Below are positions 1 to 11,695 of a DNA stretch of 64,000 nt, one piece after another; position 1 is the first letter of the stretch; each line of letters starts with the position of its first letter. The stretch covers positions 2,234,501 to 2,298,500 of the forward strand of contig CM056574.1 of NCBI GenBank assembly GCA_029721435.1, given 5' to 3'. The position numbers and the translations under genes are program-made. The notes under the pieces are model-generated. The model had not been told where the DNA came from. It made no database searches and worked only from the letters and a program-made list of their open reading frames with translations. The stretch comes from Gymnothorax reevesii. Its lineage: Eukaryota > Chordata > Actinopteri > Anguilliformes > Muraenidae.

Positions 1-269
1 AAGCTCTGTTGTGACATTAGGGATGTTTTTCTCTTCACATTACAGCTGAAATTATAACCAAACACTGTTTTGTTCTCTCAATTACTGTGTTTCTCTAAGT
101 TCCTATATATTCATTAAAAAAGCCGTTGCCATGGCAACCAATGATGTGATGCGACAGAAACTCAGTGTTTTAAGTTGCAATTTCTAACAGAATTATTTTG
201 GTGATAGTTCTTAGTTTAAAAAGTGAATATCTTGGAAAAATGTTTGCTTAATTATAAGTCCCTTTCAGA

Positions 270-545
270 ATCAGCCTCAAAGAGGACCTGTGGTGACAGA
301 CCCCACGTACTGTGAGGAGGATGGTTCAGTTGGCAAAAGAATGGCGAAGGATCACAGCTGGAGATCTGCAGAGGTCAGCTGAATCTTGGGGTCAGATTGT
401 CAATAAAACCGGCGTCAGACGGCACAAGCAGTTTGGGATGAGAGTAAAACCCTCTGCCGTCTCTCAACTAACTAAAGCGCTTAACAGTCTGCCGTACAAT
501 AAAGGAACTGTCAATGGGACCAGGTTACATGGTCAGCTGAGAACA
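270..545 (+). pseudogene. Tc1-like transposase fragment (DNA-binding region)
   Basis: A stop-free stretch from 312 to 551 reads MVQLAKEWRRITAGDLQRS followed by SWGQIVNKTGVRRH. This resembles the second helix-turn-helix region of Tc1-type transposases, where a T-x-VRR-H signature closes the domain. The DNA at 313-325 (TGAGGAGGATGGT) is identical to 27593-27605, the equivalent place in the better preserved Tc1 copy of this window. No catalytic DDE part and no inverted repeats are visible around it, so this is a short orphan fragment. The assignment rests on motif resemblance and the local match to the other copy; a chance open frame cannot be excluded. Confidence 0.45.
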
Positions 546-1056
546 GAATAGAGCTTTTTGGTAACCAAGGTCAAAGGTCATGTCATGATAGGAATGCTTT
601 ATGAGAAGATACAATGGTAATCATGAAAAATAACTCCACTGATTTACTCTCATCTCCCTTTCAAAGGACGAGTAGACCCAAACCAGGAAAATGTACTGAA
701 GCATTCACACTTTTTGTTTGTTCACATATATAATCTTAAGCAAAAATTAGATAAATAGTTTAGGTCCCTGTTTTGTCTGCTGAATCAACACGTGCTCATT
801 GAGATCAAACAATCCAAGGATATGAACACTGCTCCCTCCGTTATTAACACAGGGGGAAATGTTGTCGCTGACTGAACAGCAGATCCTGTAAACAGGAAGT
901 GTGTTATGCAGTCTGGTGCTGAGGAGGTTGGACTCACTGACCAATGAGGATCCAGCAAGCGATTGGAGGAGAGCCCCAGCACTTCCAGAGGCCGCGGGGT
1001 TACACGGCCAGTTCTGGGTCTCTTCCGTCTTCAGGATCAACTATCCCACTAAGAGC
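546..1056. other. Unassigned non-coding DNA
   Basis: No gene, RNA or recognised repeat is seen. Short open frames on both strands overlap each other and show no domain or codon signature. The stretch ends where the (TG)n tract starts. Confidence 0.5.
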
Positions 1057-1087
<31 letters not shown>

Positions 1088-1095
1088 ATGTGTGT

Positions 1096-1136
<41 letters not shown>

Positions 1137-1312
1137 AGTGCGTGCATACTGAGAGAGAGTGGGTGTGTGTGTGTGTGAGTGAGTGCATGCGTGTGTGTGA
1201 GTACGTGCATGCGTACTGAGAGAGAGAGAGTGTATGTGTGTGTATTTATACTGATAGTGTGGGTGTGTGCGTGCATGCGTGTGTGTGTGTGTGTGTGTGT
1301 GTGTGAGTGGTT
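1057..1312. repeat. (TG)n microsatellite, interrupted
   Basis: About 250 bases of TG dinucleotides are broken by GA-rich interruptions (GAGAGAGAGTG) and by CGCGCG near 1076. Alternating purine-pyrimidine DNA of this kind can adopt Z-form. Cysteine/valine and histidine/threonine open frames on the two strands are by-products of the repeat. Confidence 0.95.
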
Positions 1313-2199
1313 TTAGGTTAGATTAAGTAAGGAAAGATGAATCTGATTTTACAGAGCAGATTTTGCCAAGAAATTTGGGTTATTTGGAAGATTGAGCAAA
1401 GTGCTCGAGTAGCTCTGAACAGATCTGTCTTAACTCTGGTATGACATCATCACGCAGTCACTCTGTGCATGTGACCAGTGCTGCCCTCTGGATGAGTGTG
1501 TCATCAGATCTCGCTCTCCCAGCGGGTCAGACGGTGGTGATAAATCCAGGATCATAGCTCATATCCTGCAGCGATCTGACCAATCCCTGCTGACATGCAG
1601 GACTTCCTGGTCTTAATTTGGAATCAGAGAAACACGACAAAGAAACTCTTCATTCTCTGTGGCATATTTTTGGAAGTCAGTGCTGTCATTGAAGGTTGTT
1701 TGAGTGCGATAATTTACATTAGAGCTAAAAGGGGGGGGGGGGGGGGGGGTGACTATTTTAGAACATCTGACTCGACAGGTATGACCAGTTATCATTTTGA
1801 GCTCTGTTTTGATAGCATGGCAACAGTGAGTCACAATACATGTTTTGAATTTCTCAGCCCTGAAAACTCTTACCTGCCTCTTTCCAGACATTACAGATCA
1901 GACTGTTTTTGTTCAACAAGTCTAAATGGCTTCAGTTTGAACAGCAAGTCTGACATATCAAATGGTTTCTGCTGAAAGACTTAACGCCAGGCTTGCAGTA
2001 TGATGGAGGCCAAAAGGGTACTTTTCAGTCAAAATCATTTGGTGCAAATAGATGGTTTTTTATTTATATTAACTGTGCCCTCAAAAATATGTCAATGACC
2101 CATGTTATGCACACTGACACACCCCTATGCTATGACTGACATTGTCTTCTCTAGTTTGGAGAATACTGCTGCTACTTCTCAAAAAATCACTTGAAATGT
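1313..2199. other. Unassigned DNA with a 19-base G homopolymer
   Basis: No gene is recognised. A run of 19 G residues lies at 1731-1749. It sits inside a 126-codon open frame (1595-1975) that has no domain signature, and the glycine run there is just the homopolymer. The rest shows no repeat family I recognise. Confidence 0.5.
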
Positions 2200-3420
2200 T
2201 GACTTGCTAAGTAAGTAACTCTTCATTTATATTGCACTTTTCACAGCTCAATGTCACAAAGTGCTTCTCAGGAAATTAATAATAGTGTGAGAAATGCAGT
2301 CAAGACAATCATCAAGACAGTACAGTGCCACATATCGCAAACAATTTATGACTGTCCAAACGCCTGCCTGAACAGGGAAGTTTTTAACTGGCTTTTAAAA
2401 GCGTGTAACGAGCCACAGGTTTTCAGTTCCATGGACAGGGAGTTCCAGAGCTTTGGGGCCACAGGCTGGGACACTCGGTCACCTCTGTTTTTAGCCTCGT
2501 CTGAGGCAGGGCGAGAAGCCCCAGGTCAGAGGACCTCAGGTGGCGACACATGGCTTGAGAAGCTCACAGATGTAAGTGGGTGCCTCTCCATGAAGGGCTT
2601 TGCAAGTCAACACCAGGATTTTACACTGGAACCGAAAAGGCCACAGGGAGCCAGTGCAGGGAGGGCAGGATGGGTGTAATATGACATGACTTATGTGACC
2701 CAGTGAGCCCAGCAGCAGCATTTTGAACGAGTTGTAAACGGTTCAGAGAAGTTTTGCTGAGGCAGGTGAACAGTCAGTTGCAGTAGTTGAGTCGGGATGA
2801 AATAAATGCATGAACAGCCATTTCCAGTACTGAGTGTGTGACAGTGGACCTGAGTTTAGCTGTATTTTATAGATGGAGAAAGCATGAACAGCTTAGAGAT
2901 TCATCATGTTTTTCATGATGCGTAGTCTGGTCAAAAATTACTGTGAGGTTTCTTAAATCAGATCTGATATTATCCGTGACCCCGTGTGGTTAACCACCTC
3001 TGAGACCACTGTATCAGCAGCTATAATGAGAACCTCAGTCTTGTCTGTGTTAAGTTGAAGGAAGTTGTTGGTCATCCAGATCTTAATGGCAGACAGACAC
3101 TCATGAAGAACACTGATTTTCTCGATTTTATCGGGTGTGAAAGACAAATACAACTGGATATCATCCGCATGACAGTGATATGAGATCCCGTTGGCAGGCC
3201 ACACAACAGGGGAACTGGGTTAGAAGCAAAAGGGCCGACAGATACTGAAAAACGTTTCTCTCTGAGGCAGGAGGCAAACCATTCCAGGGCGCTCCCAGAG
3301 ACACCCACCCACTCACTGAGCCTATCTAGCATGGTGTTGTGGTCGACAGTATCGAATGCTGCACTCAGATGTAACAAAACACACCTTCACTTCGCTGCTG
3401 TCCATCTCAGATGACACTGA
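2200..3420 (-). mobile_element. Truncated L2-type LINE, 3' part of the reverse transcriptase
   Basis: On the minus strand the order is reverse transcriptase, C-terminal region, then 3' tail. Around 3377-3240 the reading LSAAFDTVDHNTMLDRLSEW is the conserved AFDTVDH motif. At 3190-3140 ISYHCHADDIQLYLSF is the catalytic box, with the usual Y of YADD replaced by H. Near 2660-2550 a segment containing PFRFQCKILVLTCKALHGEAPTYICELL matches the C-terminal region typical of fish L2/CR1-like elements. The 3' tail near 2250-2205 contains GTGAAAAGTGCAATATAAATG and short TTAC repeats, as in L2 tails. Roughly 20 residues between the GLP-x-GS motif and the catalytic box are missing, and frames change several times, so it cannot be active. 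The 5' part is absent. Confidence 0.85.
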
Positions 3421-3479
3421 GCCAAGAGAAGTCGGCAATGGTTTTTTTTTGACAGTTTTTTTGCATGGATTCAGCTTTG

Positions 3480-4070
3480 TATTGTAAAGCATTAACTTGT
3501 ACCCGAGGATTCAGTGGTGTATGGTGTTGAGTGACAAAAGTTTACCAGAGCTCTTCTGAGCCCATGTAGTTATATCCATTGCACTCCCATAAAGGTTATT
3601 GTGATAAGTCGATTGATGAGCACAAACGAATAGGAAGGACAGGGGAACAGATTGCAATCTAGTCGTTCGTGCTCATCAATAGACTTATTGAGTTTCAAGA
3701 TGGAGGCGACTGGAAACTACATTGAGGTACTGTTTGTATAAATAGTCTTTTTTATAAAGTACCGGTGCATTTTCAAAGTTCTCAGACTCGTTTTAAATGT
3801 CAGGGCCCTCGGAATTCTATTGATGAAGTGTGGAGCTACTTTAAACCTTGTTAATGATAAAAAAAATAGCGATTTCTTTGCATGGCAACGCAATGCCTGA
3901 GTCACTACTATTGTAAGCCTGTTGGGATCTTCGGAAAAAAAGCTATTTATTTCGAAATGTTGCGTGCATACAGAGGTGGGATATTCGACAAAGGTAAGTA
4001 CTCGTGATCATGTTTCAATACACCCCAAGTAAATTTCACGCTGGAATTCTCCTTTAAGAAGGTAACTTCT
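3480..4070. repeat. Probable MITE-like interspersed repeat with a long hairpin
   Basis: A 25-base arm at 3605-3629 is inverted at 3663-3687 with two mismatches and a 33-base loop, centred on GATTGATGAGCAC / GTGCTCATCAAT. Flanking sequence has the look of a dispersed fish repeat, ending near 4055 with GGAATTCTCCTTTAA. A 62-codon minus-strand open frame (3717-3905) shows no domain. Boundaries and class are inferred; only the hairpin is directly seen. Confidence 0.5.
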
Positions 4071-4230
4071 GAAGGACTGCAGGTCATGGGCATTCAGACA
4101 AGGTTTTTGGCCTCGTCTTTAATGTACAGAGATTCGTCTAGATTCTTGTCATCTTTTATGCACTGAAGATGGTGAAATGCCAGAAATCCTCACAGATTTC
4201 CCCTGAAGAATGGCTTCCTTCGAATTATGG

Positions 4231-5462
4231 TGTGAGGTATCCATCTGGAACCAAATGCGAGGACACGGGATTGCAAAAAATAGGTGCTTTATTGAATAAG
4301 GGGGATAACCCCCGCAGGGAGAAAGGCAACAGTACAGAGTCCGTAATCCAAAGCTCGAAGTCCAATGGGACAGAGCAGAGTTCGTTACCAGGGCACCAAT
4401 CACAAAAATCGTAGTCAGACAAAACAGATCCGGTACACAGGCGTAGGTTTGAGGGAGAAGCAAACTCATAAGCCAAAGGACAGTCCGAATCGTATACAGG
4501 GCAGCAATCCACAAAATCAAAGTCGGGCAGAAAAAAGTCAAAAATACACAGATGCAACAATATCCAAAAGGGCAAACCAAGAATCAGGAGTCGGGCACTC
4601 CAGTCAGAAAGATAATTACAATGAGTCGAGGCGGAATCAAACGTGGCACGAGAAACAAGGAAGTTACGATCTGACATGGAACTGAATGTGAAGACACCTT
4701 AAATACACATCCGGGGTGAACACATGACAGGGGAGAACAGGTGCGATCAATGAAACAATAATCAGGATTGACACATGAGGAATAATCTAATGACATGAAT
4801 TTGTCACAAGACATTCCTATGAACAAACAACAGCTCCGGTTAAGGAGTACTAAAGTGTACAGTCTAAAGAAAAGGGAAAGCCTGAGATATACGTGGAAAC
4901 TGCAGAGATAATTAGTGATAGGCAAGGAGGGCGGAGATACAGATTGGGCGAATGCTGAGAGATCGTTAGTCTATTAGTATGTGCAGCTATACAATCCCGA
5001 GTGCATGTTAGTCAGTTAGTAGAAATATATAATGTTAATCTGTGTTAGTAAATTATCGAAAACAATAAACTGTTAGTACGGTTAGTAGATAGCGAAAGGA
5101 GAGAGGAAGGAAGAACACGAGATATGAAGGAAGATTGAAATCCCAGTAACCAGTCAATCACCCGAAGGAGTGGCACGTAAGATTAAACCGTGAGCAAACA
5201 CCTACACAAGACAAGACGGGGTAGACGTAGTGCAAAGCATGGCATGGCAGAAATAAACAAGACAAGAGAATGTAAACATGGCATGATAACTAAATGATCT
5301 GAACATGAAAAATAATAAAACAAGAAATCTAAATTACCGAAACACAAAACACAATCCTAAGAATAGTCAGACAAATGCAGTGGTCACTAAGCACAGAATC
5401 AAACAACATGGCATAGCCAGGCACAGAACTTAAACATGACATGCAGAAGCAGAATCACAACA
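4231..5462 (-). mobile_element. Solo LTR-like element, copy A
   Basis: This is one of three copies of the same roughly 1.2-kb sequence in the window (others at 9246-10398 in opposite orientation and 21652-22908). On the minus strand it begins TGTTGTGATTCTGC and ends ATACCTCACA, the TG...CA ends of a long terminal repeat, with an AATAAA polyadenylation signal near its 3' end (rc of TTTATT around 4289). There is no gag-pol between paired LTRs, so it is a solo LTR or a nonautonomous relative. No 5-bp target duplication is found: TATGG precedes it and GCGTG follows. The far end may therefore abut or be fused with the next element. Several open frames across it are chance. Confidence 0.65.
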
Positions 5463-6395
5463 GCGTGACAGCCGTCAGCATGCCTGCGTCTCGTCGTCAC
5501 GTTTCACGTTTCCTCTTTCGGTTTCGGCTCTGGTATTTCATTCATTGCTTCCACCTGTGTTTAATCCTGGGTCTCGCTAAACTCTGAGTGAATGCGCTCT
5601 CTGATAGGACATTACTAACCCGTACTAACCAGCACTTATTTGAGGGTGATTGTAAATATTTTGTCACGTAGTATTAACCTTAATTAACTCATTAGCGAGT
5701 GCGAGTGTTTCCTAGCTGTCGTGCATTCTGCCTAAGCTGTCTCTGAATAACTGCGTCTAAAACCCTGTGCTTTCCTTTGCTTCTCTTGTGGTGCTTTTTA
5801 CTCGTCACGTTTAAATTACCTTAATCTAAACTTCAAGCTTGATTGATCGTCTCAGCGTCTTGTCTCGAGTCATTATTGTTAACCCCGTTTTCGTGTGATT
5901 GTTTATTAATCCCATGTGTTTCTGTTTCCGTCGAGATTGTATTCCGAGTCCCCGCCTCCTCTCGTGACTATTTATGTGGCAGTATTGGGAGCGAATGTCA
6001 GACGGATCCTCGTATTGACTCAGTCTACCTGGTTAAATCTCAGCTCCTCGTGCCTCCCGAGTTTCTCCAGTGTATGATTCCCGAGTCTTATATTTTGCTG
6101 CGCCCTTGTCTTGTCTGCCCCGTATTTAAGTCTCCCAGTGTGTCCGTCAGTTTAGTTCGGTTCAGTTTTTGTTTTCTTAGTTTATCCTCTCTTGGAGTGA
6201 GTATTTCTGTTCCCCCCTGCCTTTGGCAGTGTACCTCAGTTCTCCCCATTGTTCAGTGCTTCTGCACGGTGTTTTATTTCTGGCATGTCAGCCATTTTTC
6301 CCTTAGTGTTTTGGGTTTTAATAAACACTTCTGCATCCTGCACCTGGTGTTCCTCAGACCTCTTCTTACACCTAAAGTGTCTTTGCACCAACTTT
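5463..6395 (+). mobile_element. Possible second LTR-like sequence
   Basis: This pyrimidine-rich stretch directly abuts copy A. It runs into TTTTAATAAACACTTCTGCATC with a polyadenylation signal at 6321-6326, followed by CCTGCACCTGGTGTTCCTC, a layout common at the R-U5 end of fish LTRs. A 192-codon open frame at 5843-6421 has no recognisable domain. No clean TG...CA ends or target duplication could be set, so the class is tentative. Confidence 0.35.
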
Positions 6396-7352
6396 TATGG
6401 AGTCATCAGATTTTAATATAAGTGTATATTTTCAAAGTCAAAGCACTAAATTTTTTTCTGATAATTTCAATTAGACACCCCCCCCTCCCAACCCTAATTA
6501 GGTATCTTTTGATTCCTGAATCAACAAACTGAATTGTAAACTCACGAAAGGTTCCACAGGGGCAGGTGTTCGCCGTGGAATTGTCCAAATAATTTGATAT
6601 ATATTTCTGAAGAAGGTAAGAAGCTACATACTGAAAAATACTGTCATGAAAGTGTACCACTGTGGGTCAAACATGAATATTTTTTTCATTACGTTTGATA
6701 TGCACAGCTAACAACCCTTCGTCTTTTTTGCTGAAGATTTTTCTAAGCAGTATTCAAAATGAGAGAAATCATTTCCACTGTGACATTTCTCAAATAAAAA
6801 ATTAAACAGAAACTGAGAATACAAGTTTTGTTGTCTTGTGTCTCTGATTACTAATCTTCATCAGCCAAGGCTAAATAACAAGTGCTTTATGGATTTATGG
6901 TGAAAACTCAATCAGTTTAGGCATTGGGGATTTGAAGCATTTTGGAAGTGGATGAGTCTTTCCTGCAGCATCAAAGCCAACGCAGTGTATGAGTATTTAT
7001 GCTGCCATCTACTGGTAATTCGTATGAATGACTCCTTCATCTTGCTAGGAAGGTGCCATTGAAGATCACTGCCTCCATTGGTCAGATATCACTGCCAAGA
7101 GGCAACAGTGAGATATAATTCGACATACCACCATAAACTCTCACTTAAGAACATAAATAGCAAAGAAATTGTTCAGTTGCAGGAGAGTCACGTCAGTCGC
7201 TGGCCTGTTACAATGGGGTGGTGTAGAGAACAGGGGTCTTGTTCTCTAAATGTCCACAGGGGTTCCAACTGCAATTAATACTCCGCCACCTCTCAAATTA
7301 ACTTGAGAGTTTATGTGACCAAAATCACACACAGCGCAAATTACTGCATCAA
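6396..7352. other. Unassigned DNA
   Basis: AT-rich sequence with no recognised gene. GCTGCCATCTACTGG near 7000 resembles the ends of short fish interspersed repeats, but no full element can be delimited. Confidence 0.4.
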
Positions 7353-8924
7353 TGAAGGCTGTTTTCACACAGTCCCTTTTAAAAGAACCGAACTTAGTCC
7401 TCTAAAAGTGGACCAAAATGAGGACCAACAAAAAAGAACTCAGTTCTTTTTGTGTTCACATTGTGAGTTTATTTCGAAGAGGACCGGGTTCACTTCAGCT
7501 CTGATAGGGCCGCAGTCCTCTATCTGCTCACACCGTAGTTCCTCTAGAGCTCTCAGACATCTACTGCACTGAATTCTGGGTAGTTTTTACTAGGAATAAA
7601 ATGTCTGCTGCCATGCTTTTTGTCAGTGCCCTATCCGTTCCTCCCGCCCGATTGGTTCGGCGCACGCACAAACCGTCTGCGCATGGCCATCGTTTAACTC
7701 ATATTATCCACACTGCCCGATGTGTTCCACGCACTCATAAAACCCTTTTTACGGTTGGATTGGTGATTCAAGTGCTGGATCAGCGATAGAGACAAAGGCC
7801 GCCTCTTTTAAATTGCATCCTAGTTCCCTCACTTGCCTCCTATCCTTGCGTCTTAGGCCCTCCCACCGAGGCTGCGTGGAGGAAACCATAGACTGTATAA
7901 AAAGATGGACGAAGCAACTGTAATGTCACCCATTGCTCTCAGTATACCATTGAGGAAGCCTTGATTTTGGCAATTTGAACAGCGCCATTTTGACATTTTG
8001 AAACGAGATGAGAGTGGTCTCTCAAGCGCCAGCCAATCAGCGCCCGTGTCACAATTTCATGGCTGTGCCGTGAACGATTATGGGCAGGAAGTTATATTTC
8101 AGGGGTGAACTTTTGCCTTTTCCAGACTTATTTTTCGGAACAAGAGGGAGTTACGATGAATGGTTGGAGCAGAATGAATCTTTAATATGTTGTTCTTATG
8201 CCGATACCAGACACGGTAAAAAAAAAAAGTTTGGACGCTAGCAGTGGTAGAAGACAAGAGGTGTTCGGTGATTTTGATTTTTTCAGGTTTTGTCAATGGC
8301 ACGGCTTGTTACTGTGCTGGGCCAGTGAATGTCAGAATGTTGAAACAAGCCCTCGGAGGCACGAATAGGGCTGTTTTCCAATGCATTTCAATGTAGAGAG
8401 GTACGGCAGTCCCAATGTCAAACCCTGCCTTAACCTCAACCCTGACCCTAAACCTAATCCTTCCCCTAAGCATGATCCCTAATCCTTATCCTAATCCCTT
8501 GAAATCGACTGCCGTACCAAATAAAACAGCCGTATCTCTATACACAGCGAAAAAACATCGCTGGCTGCCGACAAGTAAAATATTTACGCAAGTGTGGTAC
8601 GAATCAAGCAGGAATTCTTTGCACTTGCGCAGTTGTATTGCGCGCAGAGAATCGATCAGACAGACGGACACTGGGGGTAACAGTACAGTGCGAAAAGGCG
8701 AAGTGAACACGGCATGCTTTGTGTTCACAATACATATCTTAAGTGAACCGTACTGTGGATTTTTAGTGAACCATACGGAGACCGCCTCCCGTGGTTGTCT
8801 CAGTACGGTTCGTTTCAAAGGGGTCAGAGAGCGGTGGTTGTGCTCACATATGGACAGAAAATGCTGAGTCATCGATCTGAGTTCGTTTAGGGGGCTGAAA
8901 AGATCCAAGTGTGAAAACACCCTT
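7353..8924. mobile_element. Candidate nonautonomous DNA transposon or composite of nested repeats
   Basis: The left edge (AAGGCTGTTTTCACAC) and the right edge (GTGTGAAAACACCCTT) are inverted copies of one another, the type of terminus seen in fish MITEs with a TGTTTTCACAC end. Inside is a dispersed sequence around 7885-8300 with ACTGTATAAAAAGATGGACG near 7895, and an inverted-repeat block at 8368-8531. No transposase is seen and no matching target duplication was found, so it may be two repeats that happen to share termini. Confidence 0.35.
8368..8531. repeat. Nested inverted repeat enclosing degenerate CCTAA-rich DNA
   Basis: GGTACGGCAGTC at 8400-8411 is perfectly inverted at 8507-8518. A second outer pair, GGCTGTTTT at 8369-8377 and AAAACAGCC at 8523-8531, is nested around it. 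The interior (about 8415-8505) is rich in CCTAA and CCCTAA-like words, resembling a decayed telomere-type repeat. This may be a small foldback element. Confidence 0.6.
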
Positions 8925-9245
8925 AGTCTTAGAGTGCAAAGGTCACAGCTTTCCTTTTTTTTTTTTTTTGAAGTCTGGGAATATTTGGAAAACTTTTTTT
9001 TTTCCAGAGTAGTTATATTTTGAAACTCTTTTTTTCTTCAAAAATTTTGTAATTCCTGTGCTTTTGATTACCAGTTGTGATTCTTGCATTACCATAAGAA
9101 TGTTCAGTTATGAAGCGTTAAATCAAATTTCCATGTCAGAAAAAGATCTTGAGAGAGCATATTTGTACAAAGGAACTGACTAATGAGCAACATTCTCCCA
9201 GCTTCTCTGTGACAGTAGAAAGCAAAAGTGATGAACTCCCCAGAC
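8925..9245. other. T-rich unassigned DNA
   Basis: Contains runs of T near 8955-8970 and 8995-9005. No gene is seen. It ends at the start of LTR copy B. Confidence 0.45.
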
Positions 9246-10398
9246 TGTTATGATTCTGCCATGCCTCTCATGTTCATGCCTTGTTTTGATATTTGTTTTA
9301 TTGTTTATTTGATTCTCTGTCATGCCTGACTGTTCTTTGGATTATGTGTTGTTATTTGGCTGCCTGGATTTGTTCATGTATTGTCTTATTTTACTTTTCC
9401 ACATTTTGTATTTTACCATAGTCACATTCTGGTTCATAATTTTAGATTTTGCTTTGCACTTTGTCTCCCCCGTCTGGTCTCTCGTCTCACCTTCACTGAC
9501 AGCCTCAGTCTTGTGTGTCATTTATTGGATTCTGGTTTTCAAACTTCCTTCCGGTCTCGTTTGCTGGTTTCACTCGACTTTTCTATCCACTAACAGTTTA
9601 TTATTTTCGCCAGAAGCTACTAACAATGACTAACCTTGTATATAGGACTAACTTACCAAGGAGCACCAAGAATTGTATAGTTTCACTTACTAATTGATTA
9701 ACAAGCTCTCAGCACTCGCCCTATTCTAGTCTCCGCCTCTTTTCTCTCCCTAATCTTCCCTGCTGTAGTTTCCGTGGGAGCTCCACACCTGATCACGCTG
9801 TCCTTTCTCTTATTATCTATGCACATTAGAAACTCCGTGACTGTAGCCGTATGTTTGTTTGTAGGAATGTCTCGTGTTCCCTGTCCATGTTTTGGCTTTG
9901 GCCAATTCCATGTGATTAGGTTCTCCCTCATGTGCCTTCCCCCTGTAATCAGTCTAACTTCCTGCACCTGTGATTCTCCCCATGTGATCTCCACAGAAGT
10001 GTATATTAGTTGTCTTCGCACAGCCATTCTCTGTCAGATCGTTTCCCGTGCTGCTGTTTCCTCGCCTTGTATTCATTGAGTTTCTGATTCTGACTGGATT
10101 GCCCGACTACCGATTTTTGGTTTGCCTTTTTGATTACTTGTTGCATCTGTGTTTTTTGACCCATTTCTGCCCGACTTCGATTTTGTGGATTGCTGCCCTG
10201 TTTACTTTTCGGATTGTCCTCTGGCTTATGAGTTATGAGAAGGGTTACAAACCCTTCTCTGTCCCACTGGAATTTGACTTTTGGATTGTGGACTCTGTAC
10301 TATCACCTTCTGCCCTGCAGGGGTTACCCCCCTTGCTCAAAACTCTTTATTTTTGCAACCCCGTGTCCTCGCATTTGGTACCAGATCGATACCTCACA
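9246..10398 (+). mobile_element. Solo LTR-like element, copy B
   Basis: This is the inverted counterpart of the elements at 4231-5462 and 21652-22908. It starts TGTTATGATTCTGCC and ends GATACCTCACA. The shared 3' part includes CTGCAGGGGTTACCCCCCTT, then GTGTCCTCGCATTTGGTACC. GACTG occurs at both edges but overlaps the terminal TG at the left, so a true 5-bp target duplication is uncertain. No internal retroviral-type genes are present. Open frames of about 100 codons inside it lack domains. Confidence 0.65.
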
Positions 10399-11695
10399 GA
10401 CTGAATCTAACGAACCAAAGACAGAAATACTTCACCTGAATGGGTTTGGGAGTGAAAACAAACAGGTGTTTTACTTCACGCAGGAATTCAACTGTTACAC
10501 TTAACTTTCTTTTAATAGGATTTAAGTAGGATTGTAGATAACGTGATTGCGGCAAAATTCTTGCTGGGATGCTATTTCTCTACGGTAACAAAATAAAATC
10601 AAGAACATTCCTTATTGCATGAAACAAATAACAGCTGAATTTGCGGTCGTTCGTGAATAATACACGAGATGGCACTATTTAGCCAGGCAGCCATTTGTCA
10701 TCAGTAGTCACATCATTCCTGACCTTAAATATGAGAGAGAACCTCCTTTCAGATTTGAGTTTTGTACAATGCTACATTGAATTTAAATTGTAAAACTAGC
10801 CCTGAATGCTGCAATTCAATATCAAATTAGTCATAATTATTTAACAGTCGACGTCAATGCCTGAAGTCAGTGGAAGGATTGGCTAGTACTGGGGAAAATT
10901 AAAGTGAGCCCAAACTGACTTAGCTGAGCACGATCAGAAGTCCGATGAATTCACAGTAGGTACCAATTCATTCACGCAGCTTCAATTGGAAACTGCTTGT
11001 ACACACAACTTTTAGTTTTGTAACATGAAAATTGAGTCTCTGTACTCATAACTGATACTGTACTGCATTTATGTAAAAGTTTGCATGCTAGCAATTTCCA
11101 ATGAACCTTTGAGTGAGTGAACTAGTATTTACAGTGACTTTGTTTCCAAAAGAAAACATATTCTCACATTAATCTTTTTTTTTTTTTTTTCTAATTTAAA
11201 ATCAATATCCCATTGAGATCGGAAGTGGACCCCATCACTTGTTTATAGGGATTAATTGATAAACATTTGCCAGAGAGCTAGTTGTGCTAGTTCTTGTTTA
11301 TACATGAAAATGGCGGCCCAAGGATGTGGGTGATATATCATCGATGTGAGGTAACTGAATTTCCATTAAAGAGAAGTAAAGTGCACCAGGTTATCTGCAG
11401 CAGAACAACATTCACTGTAAACTCCAACATCTGTCCCCTCGCGAGTCAGAACAGAATGAACAAGAGGTGTCAGGCACATCATACCCGGCCCAAGAGAGAT
11501 GTTTCAGTGTTTTGGGCGGAGAATAACCAGGGGTCCCCCAAAACTCTACCCCTATTGCCAACAAGCCTAAGGATATCACGCCATAGCACTGCATGTGTTT
11601 CGCAGCGGAATTAAAAGAAGAAAATGTTTAATCCAGTGAGAAGTAGACAAGAGCAGATTTAAGGTTTTTATCCTGAAAAAAATGAAGTTTGGTTT
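10399..11695. other. Unassigned AT-rich DNA
   Basis: No gene or known repeat is recognised. A run of about 20 T lies near 11177. A 106-codon open frame (11294-11614) has no domain and overlaps an opposite-strand frame. Confidence 0.5.

Noticed and set aside
1595..1975. 126-codon frame with a glycine run
   Set aside because: The glycines are the 19-base G homopolymer; an overlapping minus frame with a proline run is open too.
5843..6421. 192-codon open frame as a membrane protein
   Set aside because: The hydrophobic look comes from T/C-rich LTR-like DNA; no start context, domain or codon bias.
8415..8505. Interstitial telomere
   Set aside because: CCTAA words are too degenerate and short, and they sit inside a small inverted-repeat element.
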